From Pedobacter cryoconitis (GTDB lineage: Bacteria; Bacteroidota; Bacteroidia; Sphingobacteriales; Sphingobacteriaceae): DNA of 64,000 nucleotides. This document shows positions 8,887-15,950 of this stretch, piece after piece. Below the pieces are notes generated by a model. It ran no database searches and was not told the DNA's origin. It saw only the letters and a list, made by a program, of their open reading frames with translations. The stretch's first letter is position 1, and each line of letters opens with the position of its first letter. Position numbers and translations under genes: made by a program. The stretch lies in assembly GCA_019352875.1 (NCBI GenBank), contig JAAAFW010000006.1:575743-639742 (forward strand), given 5' to 3'.

Positions 8887-10056
8887 ATGCAGCATACACA
8901 GGTTTTTTCAGGTTATTTTACAGACAAAATTGCGGAGTTTAATTTTGAAGAATTCTATACAGTGAAGAAGCGTGTTTTGCTTCATAGTCTGATGTGGGTT
9001 GGTTTTGCGATACTGTTGTTTATCAGTTACAGGACTGGCTACCATCTAACGTACTTTAATAGTTTTATTCTAACATTCCGTATGGTTATAGTGAATATGA
9101 TTGTTTTCTACTCATTTTTCTATGTTGCCCTGCCCCGAATTTTTAGAGGGAGTGTTGGTATGGCGATTCTATTGATAATAATCGCTTTTCCAGTATTTAT
9201 GATCATTTGGATTGTGATAACTTATTTATTCTCATTGGGATATCATGTGTTAGGTTTTGAGATCTTAACAGGGGAATTGAAAGGAGCCATTAAAGGAAGT
9301 GCAAGTCAAACTTTTTTTCAGGCGATATCGCCAAGTAGAATAATATCCCAGACAATTATCATTATTTCTATATTGTCGCCTTTCTTTTTTGTGAAAATTC
9401 TTTTTGAAATATCGCGGCTTTATAACCGGACTTTGAATATCCAGAAGCAAAAAGCAATGTTGGAAATTCAGAATATCAATATTGAAAAAGACTTTTTGAA
9501 AGCCCAGCTCAATCCACATTTTCTCTTTAATACCCTGAATAACCTTTACAGCCTGAGCTTAAGGAAGGATGATTTGGTGCCGGGAGTTATCCTGAATCTT
9601 TCAGATACGATGAGCTATACCCTTTATGAATCGAACACAGAAAAGGTTCCTTTATGCAAGGAACTGGACTTTATCAGGAATTATGCAGAGCTTGAAAAAA
9701 TGCGGTATTCCGGAGATAAAAACATTCATTATGAGTTTCTTTCTGAAGAAGAATGCTCTGGACTTTATATTGCACCACTCTTAACTTTCACCTTTATTGA
9801 AAATGCTTTTAAATATGGTCTGAAGTCTAAAAAGGATGCTTTTCTAAGTCTGAGAATAAAGCTGAGAGACGGACATTTTTATTTCGAGCTTGAAAATGAT
9901 GTGGATATAACCGGAGAAAAGGCCGGTTTTGGAGGAATAGGGTTAGAAAATGCTAAAAAACGATTACAACTATTATATCCTCATAAATATGACTTGCAAA
10001 TTCAGCTCCTTGAAAGCTGCTTTAAAGTGTCACTAAAACTGGATTTAGAAAACTAA
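8887..10056 (+). CDS. LytS-type sensor histidine kinase
   Basis: 389 residues. There are four transmembrane helices in the first ~175 residues, then a short coiled-coil linker. The His_kinase domain follows, with the H-box 'AQLNPHFLFNTLNNL' (phospho-acceptor His211). The ATPase region carries 'PLLTFTFIENAFKYG' (N-box) and 'GGIGLENAKKRLQLLYP' (G-box). It forms the classical LytS/LytR-type pair with the next gene: the kinase stop and the regulator start share one base (TAATG), indicating translational coupling. There is no periplasmic sensor domain of note, so the signal is probably sensed in or near the membrane. Confidence 0.93.
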   Translation: MQHTQVFSGYFTDKIAEFNFEEFYTVKKRVLLHSLMWVGFAILLFISYRTGYHLTYFNSFILTFRMVIVNMIVFYSFFYVALPRIFRGSVGMAILLIIIAFPVFMIIWIVITYLFSLGYHVLGFEILTGELKGAIKGSASQTFFQAISPSRIISQTIIIISILSPFFFVKILFEISRLYNRTLNIQKQKAMLEIQNINIEKDFLKAQLNPHFLFNTLNNLYSLSLRKDDLVPGVILNLSDTMSYTLYESNTEKVPLCKELDFIRNYAELEKMRYSGDKNIHYEFLSEEECSGLYIAPLLTFTFIENAFKYGLKSKKDAFLSLRIKLRDGHFYFELENDVDITGEKAGFGGIGLENAKKRLQLLYPHKYDLQIQLLESCFKVSLKLDLEN

Positions 10057-10763
10057 TGAAAAAACTAAATTGTGTCATTGTAGATGATGAGCCATTGGCT
10101 AGAGATGTCATTGAATCTTTCGTTAAAGAAGTTCCTTTTTTAAATATCCTGGCGACATTTGAAGACCCTGTCGATGCGCTTTTATTTATCAAAGATAATC
10201 ATGTAGATATAGTTTTTAGCGATATAGAAATGCCGAAGCTGAATGGTTTAGAGCTCGTGCGTTCTCTGGAGAATTCGCTGGTTATTATTTTCATTACGGC
10301 TTACCGTGACTTCGCCCTGGATGGTTTTGAGACAGGAGCAACTGACTATCTGGTTAAACCTGTGAGATTTGACCGGTTTTTGAAGGCTGTCAATAAAGCG
10401 AAAGATTATCTGGAGTTAAAACGGTCTTCAGCTATACAACAAGTAAATAACGATCGGATTTTTATAAAATCTGAAGGGAAGCTAATTAAAATTTTACTCG
10501 ATGAAATCTTGTATATAGAGGCCCAGGGAGATTATTTGAAAATCGTTGTCCCATCAGCCGTTTACACAACTCAGGCGACACTTAAGTCTATGGAAGAAAC
10601 AATAACATTACCCAATTTTTTCCGGGTGCAGCGGTCATTCATTATAAATACAGAGGCCGTAAGTAGTGTAAATGGTAATATGGTTGAGCTTGTTAACGGA
10701 AAATCCATTTCTATTGCTTTGAATAAAAAAGAGGAGCTATTTGATATTCTGGGAATTAAATAA
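10056..10763 (+). CDS. LytTR response regulator
   Basis: 235 residues. The receiver domain (about 1-120) has the acidic pair in 'IVDDEPLAR', the phospho-acceptor Asp56 in 'VFSDIEMPKLNG', and the Lys of 'DYLVKPVRFDRF'. The LytTR DNA-binding domain (about 138-235) has 'FIKSEGKLIKILLDEILYIE' and 'FFRVQRSFIINTEAV'. It is coupled to the kinase upstream by a one-base overlap. LytTR proteins bind direct repeats near their target promoters. The targets are not evident here, although the neighbouring acyltransferase and protease are plausible. Confidence 0.94.
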   Translation: MKKLNCVIVDDEPLARDVIESFVKEVPFLNILATFEDPVDALLFIKDNHVDIVFSDIEMPKLNGLELVRSLENSLVIIFITAYRDFALDGFETGATDYLVKPVRFDRFLKAVNKAKDYLELKRSSAIQQVNNDRIFIKSEGKLIKILLDEILYIEAQGDYLKIVVPSAVYTTQATLKSMEETITLPNFFRVQRSFIINTEAVSSVNGNMVELVNGKSISIALNKKEELFDILGIK

Positions 10764-10782
10764 AGCGGTAACCCTTACCGCT
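10764..10782. terminator. bidirectional terminator between response regulator and VOC gene
   Basis: A perfect 8-bp stem AGCGGTAA/TTACCGCT with a CCC loop lies in the 27-bp gap between two convergent genes. On the minus strand it is followed by TTATTTAATT, a usable U-tract. On the plus strand the tail (CAATTCAATTATT) is weaker. Confidence 0.65.
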
Positions 10783-10790
10783 CAATTCAA

Positions 10791-11183
10791 TTATTCAGTT
10801 ATCTCAATGATGTTGTTTTCAGGGTCCAGCACTATACTTTCATAATATCCATCACCAGTTGTTCGGGGTCTTCCGGCAATCTTATACCCATCACATTCCA
10901 GCAGAGCGGTTAACTCGTCAACTTTTTGAGGACTTCCCACGCTAAATGCTAAATGTACTAGCCCCATGCTTTGATTTTCAAAATTCTTCTCAATATCTAA
11001 AATATCGCTTTTTTTCATGAGTTCCAGTCTTGGCCCTTTACCGAAACTCAGAAAATAGGATTCAAATCTTTTTGAATTATTTTCATATTTCTCATTTGCA
11101 GTGGCATTAAAATACTTTTCGTAGAATGCTTTCATGCGCTCAAGGTCTGCCGTCCATACGGCAAGGTGTTCGATATACATCAT
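10791..11183 (-). CDS. VOC family protein (glyoxalase/dioxygenase fold)
   Basis: 130 residues, one VOC module with two beta-alpha-beta-beta-beta units. Candidate metal ligands sit at the expected places: His in 'YIEHLAVWTADLERM' at the N-terminus, Glu in 'PRLELMKK', His in 'GLVHLAFSVGS', and Glu in the final 'NIIEITE'. Two consecutive ATG codons start it, and I used the first. It is cytoplasmic. The overall pattern (two VOC units, metal sites kept) resembles lactoylglutathione-lyase-like proteins of unknown substrate. It is divergent from the DUF1080 lipoprotein gene, and the gap between them holds a perfect inverted repeat. Confidence 0.88.
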   Translation of the reverse strand: MMYIEHLAVWTADLERMKAFYEKYFNATANEKYENNSKRFESYFLSFGKGPRLELMKKSDILDIEKNFENQSMGLVHLAFSVGSPQKVDELTALLECDGYKIAGRPRTTGDGYYESIVLDPENNIIEITE

Positions 11184-11246
11184 TGTAAACGTGTTTTATT
11201 AGTCCCTTTTAATTAAAATAGGACCTGTTGTTATAATTTGCGATAT

Positions 11247-11300
11247 TATGCAATTATACGATATATTGCAAATAATTGCAAAAACGCATATAATTGCATA
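11247..11300. promoter_or_regulatory. operator-like inverted repeat with TTGCA half-sites
   Basis: TATGCAATTATA at 11247-11258 and its exact reverse complement TATAATTGCATA at 11289-11300 flank two further ATTGCAA copies starting near 11265 and 11275. All lie in the divergent gap between the VOC gene and the DUF1080 gene. The right arm runs into TATGTTTA, one mismatch from the -7 consensus, which would place a bound protein over the DUF1080 promoter. No regulator is identified. Confidence 0.45.
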
Positions 11301-11322
11301 TGTTTATTTTAAAAATCAAAAG

Positions 11323-12060
11323 ATGAATAAAAGACTTTCAATTCAACGTTGTTGCCGAATTAGTTTATATCTGGTAACCGCCGTATTACTTATTAGCTGT
11401 AAAGATGCTCCTGAAGGTAATAACCAGTTAACCAGCACGGAGAAGGAGCAGGGATGGAAATTGTTGTTCGATGGAAAAACAACCAAAGGCTGGCATTTAT
11501 ATAACAAAGGAGAAGTTCCTTCAGCCTGGTTGGTTAAAGATGGTGCCCTGCATTGTACCGACGATGCAGAATTAGAACATGGTGATCTGGTTAGTAATGA
11601 GGCTTATGAAAATTATGATTTGCGCTTTGACTGGCAATTGAAAGCCGATGGAAATAGCGGTGTATTTATCAATGTTCAGGAAAGCCCGGAAAATCCAACT
11701 ACCTGGTCAACAGGTCCGGAATATCAGCTCCTGGGAAATGAACATCCGGATATGGCGAAACCAACTAAAAGGCCTGGCTGCCTTTACAGTTTCATGCCGC
11801 AGATTAATGAGGTCGCTGCCAAACCCGCAGGAGAATGGAATCAGGCACGGATAGTTCAGGAAAATGGGAAGATTACCTTTTATTTAAATGATAAGTTAAC
11901 GGCAAAAGAAGACTTGAAATCTCCACAGTGGAAGGCAAGTGTTGATTCCAGCAATTTCAAAAGCTTTCCTGCATTTGGAAAAATCAGTTCAGGTCGTATC
12001 GCTTTACAAGACTGGACGAAAGGGGTTGCCTTCCGAAATATTAGAATTTTAAATTTATAA
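11323..12060 (+). CDS. DUF1080 (3-keto-disaccharide hydrolase) lipoprotein
   Basis: 245 residues from the ATG at 11323. Open frame exists upstream to 11248 but lies in the repeat-rich promoter region. The start chosen gives a lipoprotein signal peptide with lipobox 'LLISC'. The mature part is a single concanavalin-like DUF1080 domain: 'WKLLFDGKTTKGWHLY' (about 48-63), 'YENYDLRFDWQLKADGNSG', 'YQLLGNEH', and the closing 'SGRIALQDWTKGVAFRNIRI'. Members are periplasmic or surface proteins linked to cleavage of 3-keto-glycosides. No keto-sugar dehydrogenase is adjacent, so the substrate is open. A strong hairpin follows the stop. Confidence 0.9.
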   Translation: MNKRLSIQRCCRISLYLVTAVLLISCKDAPEGNNQLTSTEKEQGWKLLFDGKTTKGWHLYNKGEVPSAWLVKDGALHCTDDAELEHGDLVSNEAYENYDLRFDWQLKADGNSGVFINVQESPENPTTWSTGPEYQLLGNEHPDMAKPTKRPGCLYSFMPQINEVAAKPAGEWNQARIVQENGKITFYLNDKLTAKEDLKSPQWKASVDSSNFKSFPAFGKISSGRIALQDWTKGVAFRNIRILNL

Positions 12061-12063
12061 TCA

Positions 12064-12095
12064 GTTAGGATCCCTGCACTGACGGGGATCCTAAC
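12064..12095 (+). terminator. terminator after the DUF1080 gene
   Basis: A perfect 11-bp stem GTTAGGATCCC/GGGATCCTAAC with a 10-nt loop lies 3 bp after the stop. It is followed by CTTATAATTAT, a moderate U-tract. Confidence 0.6.
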
Positions 12096-12218
12096 CTTAT
12101 AATTATGTGTAATATCTGCAGTAACAATTTCGTACGCAATGCATCTGATATAGAGATTCCTTTTAATAGACCCGCCAGAGGAATTGTCCGGTCTATTTGA
12201 AAAACCAAACATGCTCAG

Positions 12219-13685
12219 ATGAAAAAACTACTGTTTTGTGTATTCCTGCTCTTCGTATTTACAAGCACGGTCTATTCTCAGGCCACTATTCAATCAAATA
12301 AAGAAAAGTTCCTGTCAGACTTCGATCTGTATTACAATATTCTAAAGAAAGCACATGCAGGATTATATAAATATCATTCTGAACAAGAGATCGAACGTTT
12401 TTTCAGTATACAAAGAGCGAAGATCAATGATCAAACTGATCTTATTTCTTTTTACAACCAGCTGTCCGCTATAGCTTCCTATATCGGAAGTCTGCATGAT
12501 TCAGTGGGGTTGCCCGACAGCCTGAAAAAAGAGATGTATCTGCGTAAGGAGTATTTCCCTTATCCTGTTAAGCTAATAGACAGTAAACTGCTCTTCAACA
12601 TGGATGGAAAAGCTATTCCGGCAGGAGCTGAAATTCTTTCTGTTAATGGGATAATGGTTAAAGATATTTTACCTGAGCTTTATGAGCTTTGTACAGCTGA
12701 CGGATATAATACGACAGGAAAAGCACCCGATATCAACTCTAAATTTCCATGGTTGTACCGTCTGAAATTTGGTCCTAATCAGGAGTTTAAGATTATTTAT
12801 CAGCCTTATCCTGGTAAAAAGAGATTAACAACTGTGCTGAGTGCATCTACTTATGATGATTTCAAGACTATGTTTGCCAACCGTCATTCCCTGGCACTGG
12901 ATACAGTCTTGCTTAGAAAACACGCATTTGAGATTGTGAATAATGGAAATACCGGTATATTAACAATCAATACATTTTCAATGGGCGGTCCAAAAAACCC
13001 AAAACATCTCGCCTTTAAAGAGTTCCTGAGGAATACATTCAGCACAATGAGAGATAGAAACATCAAAAACCTGATCGTGGACATCAGAAAGAATGGGGGA
13101 GGATCAGATCCAAATGATTTAATGACTTTCTCTTACCTGGCCCATAAACCCTTTAAAGAGAATGCAGAAGCCTTTACAATTTTCCAGGACGTCCCTTATA
13201 AGCAATTTATTATTCCTGCAGACACTGCAGAATTAAAAGATCTTGGAGAAGAACTAAAAGATGAGCACAGCGAATTCTCCAATGGAAGATACTATCAGAA
13301 TCAGAAGTTCAATCCTCTCTGGCAACCAGATAGCCTTGCTTTTAATGGTAGGGTATATATTCTCAGTGGCCCGGCAGTAGCTTCTGCAGCTTCTCTATTT
13401 GGAAGCCTTGCAAAGAGTGAAGGGAATGTCAGGATTGTTGGCGAAGAAAGTATGGGTGGTTATTATGGACATACCGGGCATATTCCACTGTCTTATTTCC
13501 TGCCCTATACTAAAATTCTATTCACTTTTTCAGTAGTCGACCTGAAACAGTATGTTCAGCCAAACAAACAGATTCCTGCAGGACGAGGGATTATGCCAGA
13601 TTATAAAGTCGGGCAGTCGCAGTTGGATTTCATTAAAAACAAAGACACTGTTTTAGAATATGCTTTGAGAGACATCTCCAATTAA
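12219..13685 (+). CDS. secreted S41 family peptidase
   Basis: 488 residues with a signal peptide (cleavage near 'STVYSQA'). An N-terminal helical part (to ~115) is followed by a PDZ-like segment (about 115-215, 'AGAEILSVNGIMVKDILPEL') and the tail-specific-protease core (about 240-470): 'NTGILTINTFSMGG', 'IKNLIVDIRKNGGGSDPND' and 'VYILSGPAVASAASLFG'. Ser389 in the last motif aligns with the family nucleophile. The downstream 'VGEESMGGYYGHTGH' has no Lys where CtpA-type enzymes carry their general base, so it may use a tricorn-like triad or be poorly active. It probably acts in the periplasm on misfolded or signalling proteins. Confidence 0.87.
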   Translation: MKKLLFCVFLLFVFTSTVYSQATIQSNKEKFLSDFDLYYNILKKAHAGLYKYHSEQEIERFFSIQRAKINDQTDLISFYNQLSAIASYIGSLHDSVGLPDSLKKEMYLRKEYFPYPVKLIDSKLLFNMDGKAIPAGAEILSVNGIMVKDILPELYELCTADGYNTTGKAPDINSKFPWLYRLKFGPNQEFKIIYQPYPGKKRLTTVLSASTYDDFKTMFANRHSLALDTVLLRKHAFEIVNNGNTGILTINTFSMGGPKNPKHLAFKEFLRNTFSTMRDRNIKNLIVDIRKNGGGSDPNDLMTFSYLAHKPFKENAEAFTIFQDVPYKQFIIPADTAELKDLGEELKDEHSEFSNGRYYQNQKFNPLWQPDSLAFNGRVYILSGPAVASAASLFGSLAKSEGNVRIVGEESMGGYYGHTGHIPLSYFLPYTKILFTFSVVDLKQYVQPNKQIPAGRGIMPDYKVGQSQLDFIKNKDTVLEYALRDISN

Positions 13686-13686
13686 A

Positions 13687-13902
13687 CTAGTAATGCAATG
13701 AACGACATTGAAAATCTGCGTCAGAGAGCAGATTTTCAATACTATCTGATGAAATATTGATTGATTCTACACGCAGGATTTTGTCTATATCGTCCATATC
13801 GACACTCCAGTTTTTAATTCTGGACTCCGCTGTAAGAAGCTGCCTGACTTTTCTAAGATCTTCCGGTGTATTGATATTTGTTTCAAATATGAGGATATCC
13901 AT
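13687..13902 (-). CDS. small HMA-like protein without CxxC, coupled to a LytTR operon
   Basis: 71 residues from the ATG at 13902 ('MDILIFETNINTPEDLRKV'). A longer form of 86 residues could start at TTG 13947, which overlaps the stop of the response regulator gene as TTGA. The beta-alpha-beta-beta-alpha-beta pattern ('ILIFETNI', helix, 'IKNWSVDMDDIDKILRVE', helix) resembles heavy-metal-associated ferredoxin-like folds but has no CxxC metal site. Similar small proteins occur widely in Bacteroidota with no known role. It lies immediately downstream of the kinase/regulator pair and is probably the third gene of that operon. Confidence 0.65.
   Translation of the reverse strand: MDILIFETNINTPEDLRKVRQLLTAESRIKNWSVDMDDIDKILRVESINISSDSIENLLSDADFQCRSLHY
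13707..13740. repeat. perfect 13-bp inverted repeat at a convergent gene end
   Basis: ATTGAAAATCTGC at 13707-13719 is the exact reverse complement of 13728-13740, with an 8-nt loop. It lies inside the 3' end of the small HMA-like gene and 22 bp after the S41 peptidase stop. Neither strand has a proper U-tract after it, so it is a stable hairpin more than a canonical terminator. Confidence 0.7.
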
Positions 13903-13943
13903 TAGTATATTTTTTATAGGTGACTGAGTAGTGTAGTATTTGC

Positions 13944-14672
13944 TCAAATTAATCTTCCAATCAGCTTCTTTTTGACGAATTCATCAAAAAAAAACTTGCG
14001 ATAAAAATCTCCAATCGGCATTTCGGCATCTCTGATTGTTACCGAGTTATTATCGAATGACTTCACATGCTGAACGTTGATGACATAAGATTTGCTTACC
14101 CTTACAAAGATGTTTTTTGGTAATTGATCGTGGATAGTTTTCAAATTCATCGGGGTGATGATTTTCCCATCTTCGGTTTGCATAATAACATAATCTTTCA
14201 AACCCTGTATGAAAAGAATACTTCGAAGATCTACCTTAATATACTTCCGGCCTTCTTTAACGAAAACATAATGATCATCTATTGTTTCTATTTTATTTGC
14301 TGAAATGTCTGATTTTAACAGCGAGAGATAGCTGCGGGCTTTGATCACAGCCCGTTGAAATCTTTCTTCAGAGATTGGCTTGATGAGGTAATCTACGGCG
14401 TCGAGTTCGAAACCATCAAGTGCGAATTCAGAATAAGCAGTCGTAAAAATAATAAGTGTACTTCCCGTTATTTGTTTAGCGAAACTAATACCGTTTAATC
14501 CCGGCATTTGAACGTCCAAAAATATGAGATCCACAGGGGTTTCTTCGATGAATTTTTGAGCCGACCTGGCATTGCTGAATTGCTGTAGCAGCTGAAGATC
14601 AGAAACACCTTCTACCAGCGACTGTATAGCCTCCCTGGCCAATGGCTCATCGTCTACAATAATACAGTTCAT
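13944..14672 (-). CDS. LytTR response regulator
   Basis: 242 residues. The receiver domain has 'IVDDEPLAREAIQ', phospho-acceptor Asp53 in 'LIFLDVQMPGLNG', and 'DYLIKPISEERF' with the conserved Lys. The LytTR domain (about 140-242) has 'VFVKEGRKYIKVDLRSILFI' and 'FVRVSKSYVINVQHV'. Its start overlaps the kinase stop by 4 bp (ATGA). The pair is divergent from the TonB receptor/DUF4249 operon beginning at 15951, which makes that operon the most likely target, though this is inferred from position only. Confidence 0.94.
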   Translation of the reverse strand: MNCIIVDDEPLAREAIQSLVEGVSDLQLLQQFSNARSAQKFIEETPVDLIFLDVQMPGLNGISFAKQITGSTLIIFTTAYSEFALDGFELDAVDYLIKPISEERFQRAVIKARSYLSLLKSDISANKIETIDDHYVFVKEGRKYIKVDLRSILFIQGLKDYVIMQTEDGKIITPMNLKTIHDQLPKNIFVRVSKSYVINVQHVKSFDNNSVTIRDAEMPIGDFYRKFFFDEFVKKKLIGRLI

Positions 14673-15724
14673 AATTCGATTATTAAATTAACATTAAATT
14701 GATCGTCCAGATCCTGGATTACCAGCTTGTGTTTACCAGGATAAAGCAGTTCCAGTCTCCGTTTAATATTGGCGAGGCCTAAACCTCCAATATGATTATC
14801 TGATTCAGACTTTCCGGGCTTCGAATTCACACATTGAAAAGTCAATTGCTTGTCTTTCATTATAAAATGCAAGTGTACATATGATTTATTCTCCGCATCC
14901 TCGTTATGCTTTACCGCATTCTCGGCAAAAATAATAAATAGCAGTGGAGCAAGCTGTACCCCCTCCAGTTCGCCATCTTTGGATATAATAATCTCGAAAT
15001 TGTCACGCCGTATCTTTTCAAGGTTCAGGAAATCTTCCAGGAATTTGACTTCGGCGGTGAGTAGTACTTGCTCTCTGGCACTATCATACAACTGATAACG
15101 GAGCAATGTGCTTAGTTTCATGATGATCTGTGATGCCTTTTCAGGGTCTTTCCGGGTTAATACATTTACATTATTGAGCATATTAAACAAAAAATGTGGG
15201 TTGATTTGGTTTTTCAGCTGACCCAGCTCCGCTTTCATTGTCGCTGTTTCCAGCTCAACAATGCGCCGTGTATGTGAGATCAAACGCTGAAAAAGTTTAA
15301 CTGCGGTTGATGCTGCCATAAAAATAAAATAAACCGTTAGACCCAACAAGTCCGACCCCTGGTCTTCCTCCTGGTATTTCGGCCTTATATAAGGCTTTAG
15401 ATAAGACTTCAGGAAAAGTATAAGCATGGTGATTATACCAAACACAAGTACGATCCAGAAAAAATATTGAATGTACTTTTCCTTGAAGATGAGTGCCGGA
15501 ACCAGGCGGTACATATTCAGATAAAAAAGGGATAAGATTGAAAGAAGCATGACAACCTTAGTCAACGAATTGACTGGTTCCATGTATACGTCGTTTTTAG
15601 CATACAGGCCTGCCGAGAACAGAGAGATAAGGATCACGTGGCGATAGACACTAAACTTAGGACTAACAATAAATTGAAGTAAAGATCTATTGGGTAGAAT
15701 ATTTGAACTGTTTTCTAGATACAT
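14669..15724 (-). CDS. LytS-type sensor histidine kinase
   Basis: 351 residues from the ATG at 15724. A TTG four codons upstream also lies in frame, but ATG is preferred. Four transmembrane helices lie in the first ~140 residues. The H-box 'NQINPHFLFNMLNN' has phospho-acceptor His177, the N-box is 'PLLFIIFAENAVKHN' and the G-box is 'GGLGLANIKRRLELLYPG'. No extracytoplasmic sensor domain is evident. It overlaps the downstream regulator gene by 4 bp and forms a second complete LytS/LytR-type pair within 7 kb of the first. Confidence 0.93.
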   Translation of the reverse strand: MYLENSSNILPNRSLLQFIVSPKFSVYRHVILISLFSAGLYAKNDVYMEPVNSLTKVVMLLSILSLFYLNMYRLVPALIFKEKYIQYFFWIVLVFGIITMLILFLKSYLKPYIRPKYQEEDQGSDLLGLTVYFIFMAASTAVKLFQRLISHTRRIVELETATMKAELGQLKNQINPHFLFNMLNNVNVLTRKDPEKASQIIMKLSTLLRYQLYDSAREQVLLTAEVKFLEDFLNLEKIRRDNFEIIISKDGELEGVQLAPLLFIIFAENAVKHNEDAENKSYVHLHFIMKDKQLTFQCVNSKPGKSESDNHIGGLGLANIKRRLELLYPGKHKLVIQDLDDQFNVNLIIEL

Positions 15725-15950
15725 ACAATTAATCAATAAATTCTAAGCTACAGAAACCTGTTCGGCAAAAAATATATAATCTACCAAACGGCGCAGATAT
15801 TATACAAAACATTGAGATGAGCGGTAAGATCAGTCACATTTCTTCCTATGCCAGAAACGATCTTTTGTCTAATAGTCTGCTGGCTTCCTATAATAACGAA
15901 AAAAACTATTGCCAAGGCTGATACTTTCGCGTCAAAACCATAGCGTCGAT

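Noticed and set aside
15817..15921. A 34-codon frame in the gap before the TonB receptor
   Set aside because: No recognisable motif or signal, overlaps the expected promoter region of a divergent pair; random frames of this size are common in AT-rich DNA.
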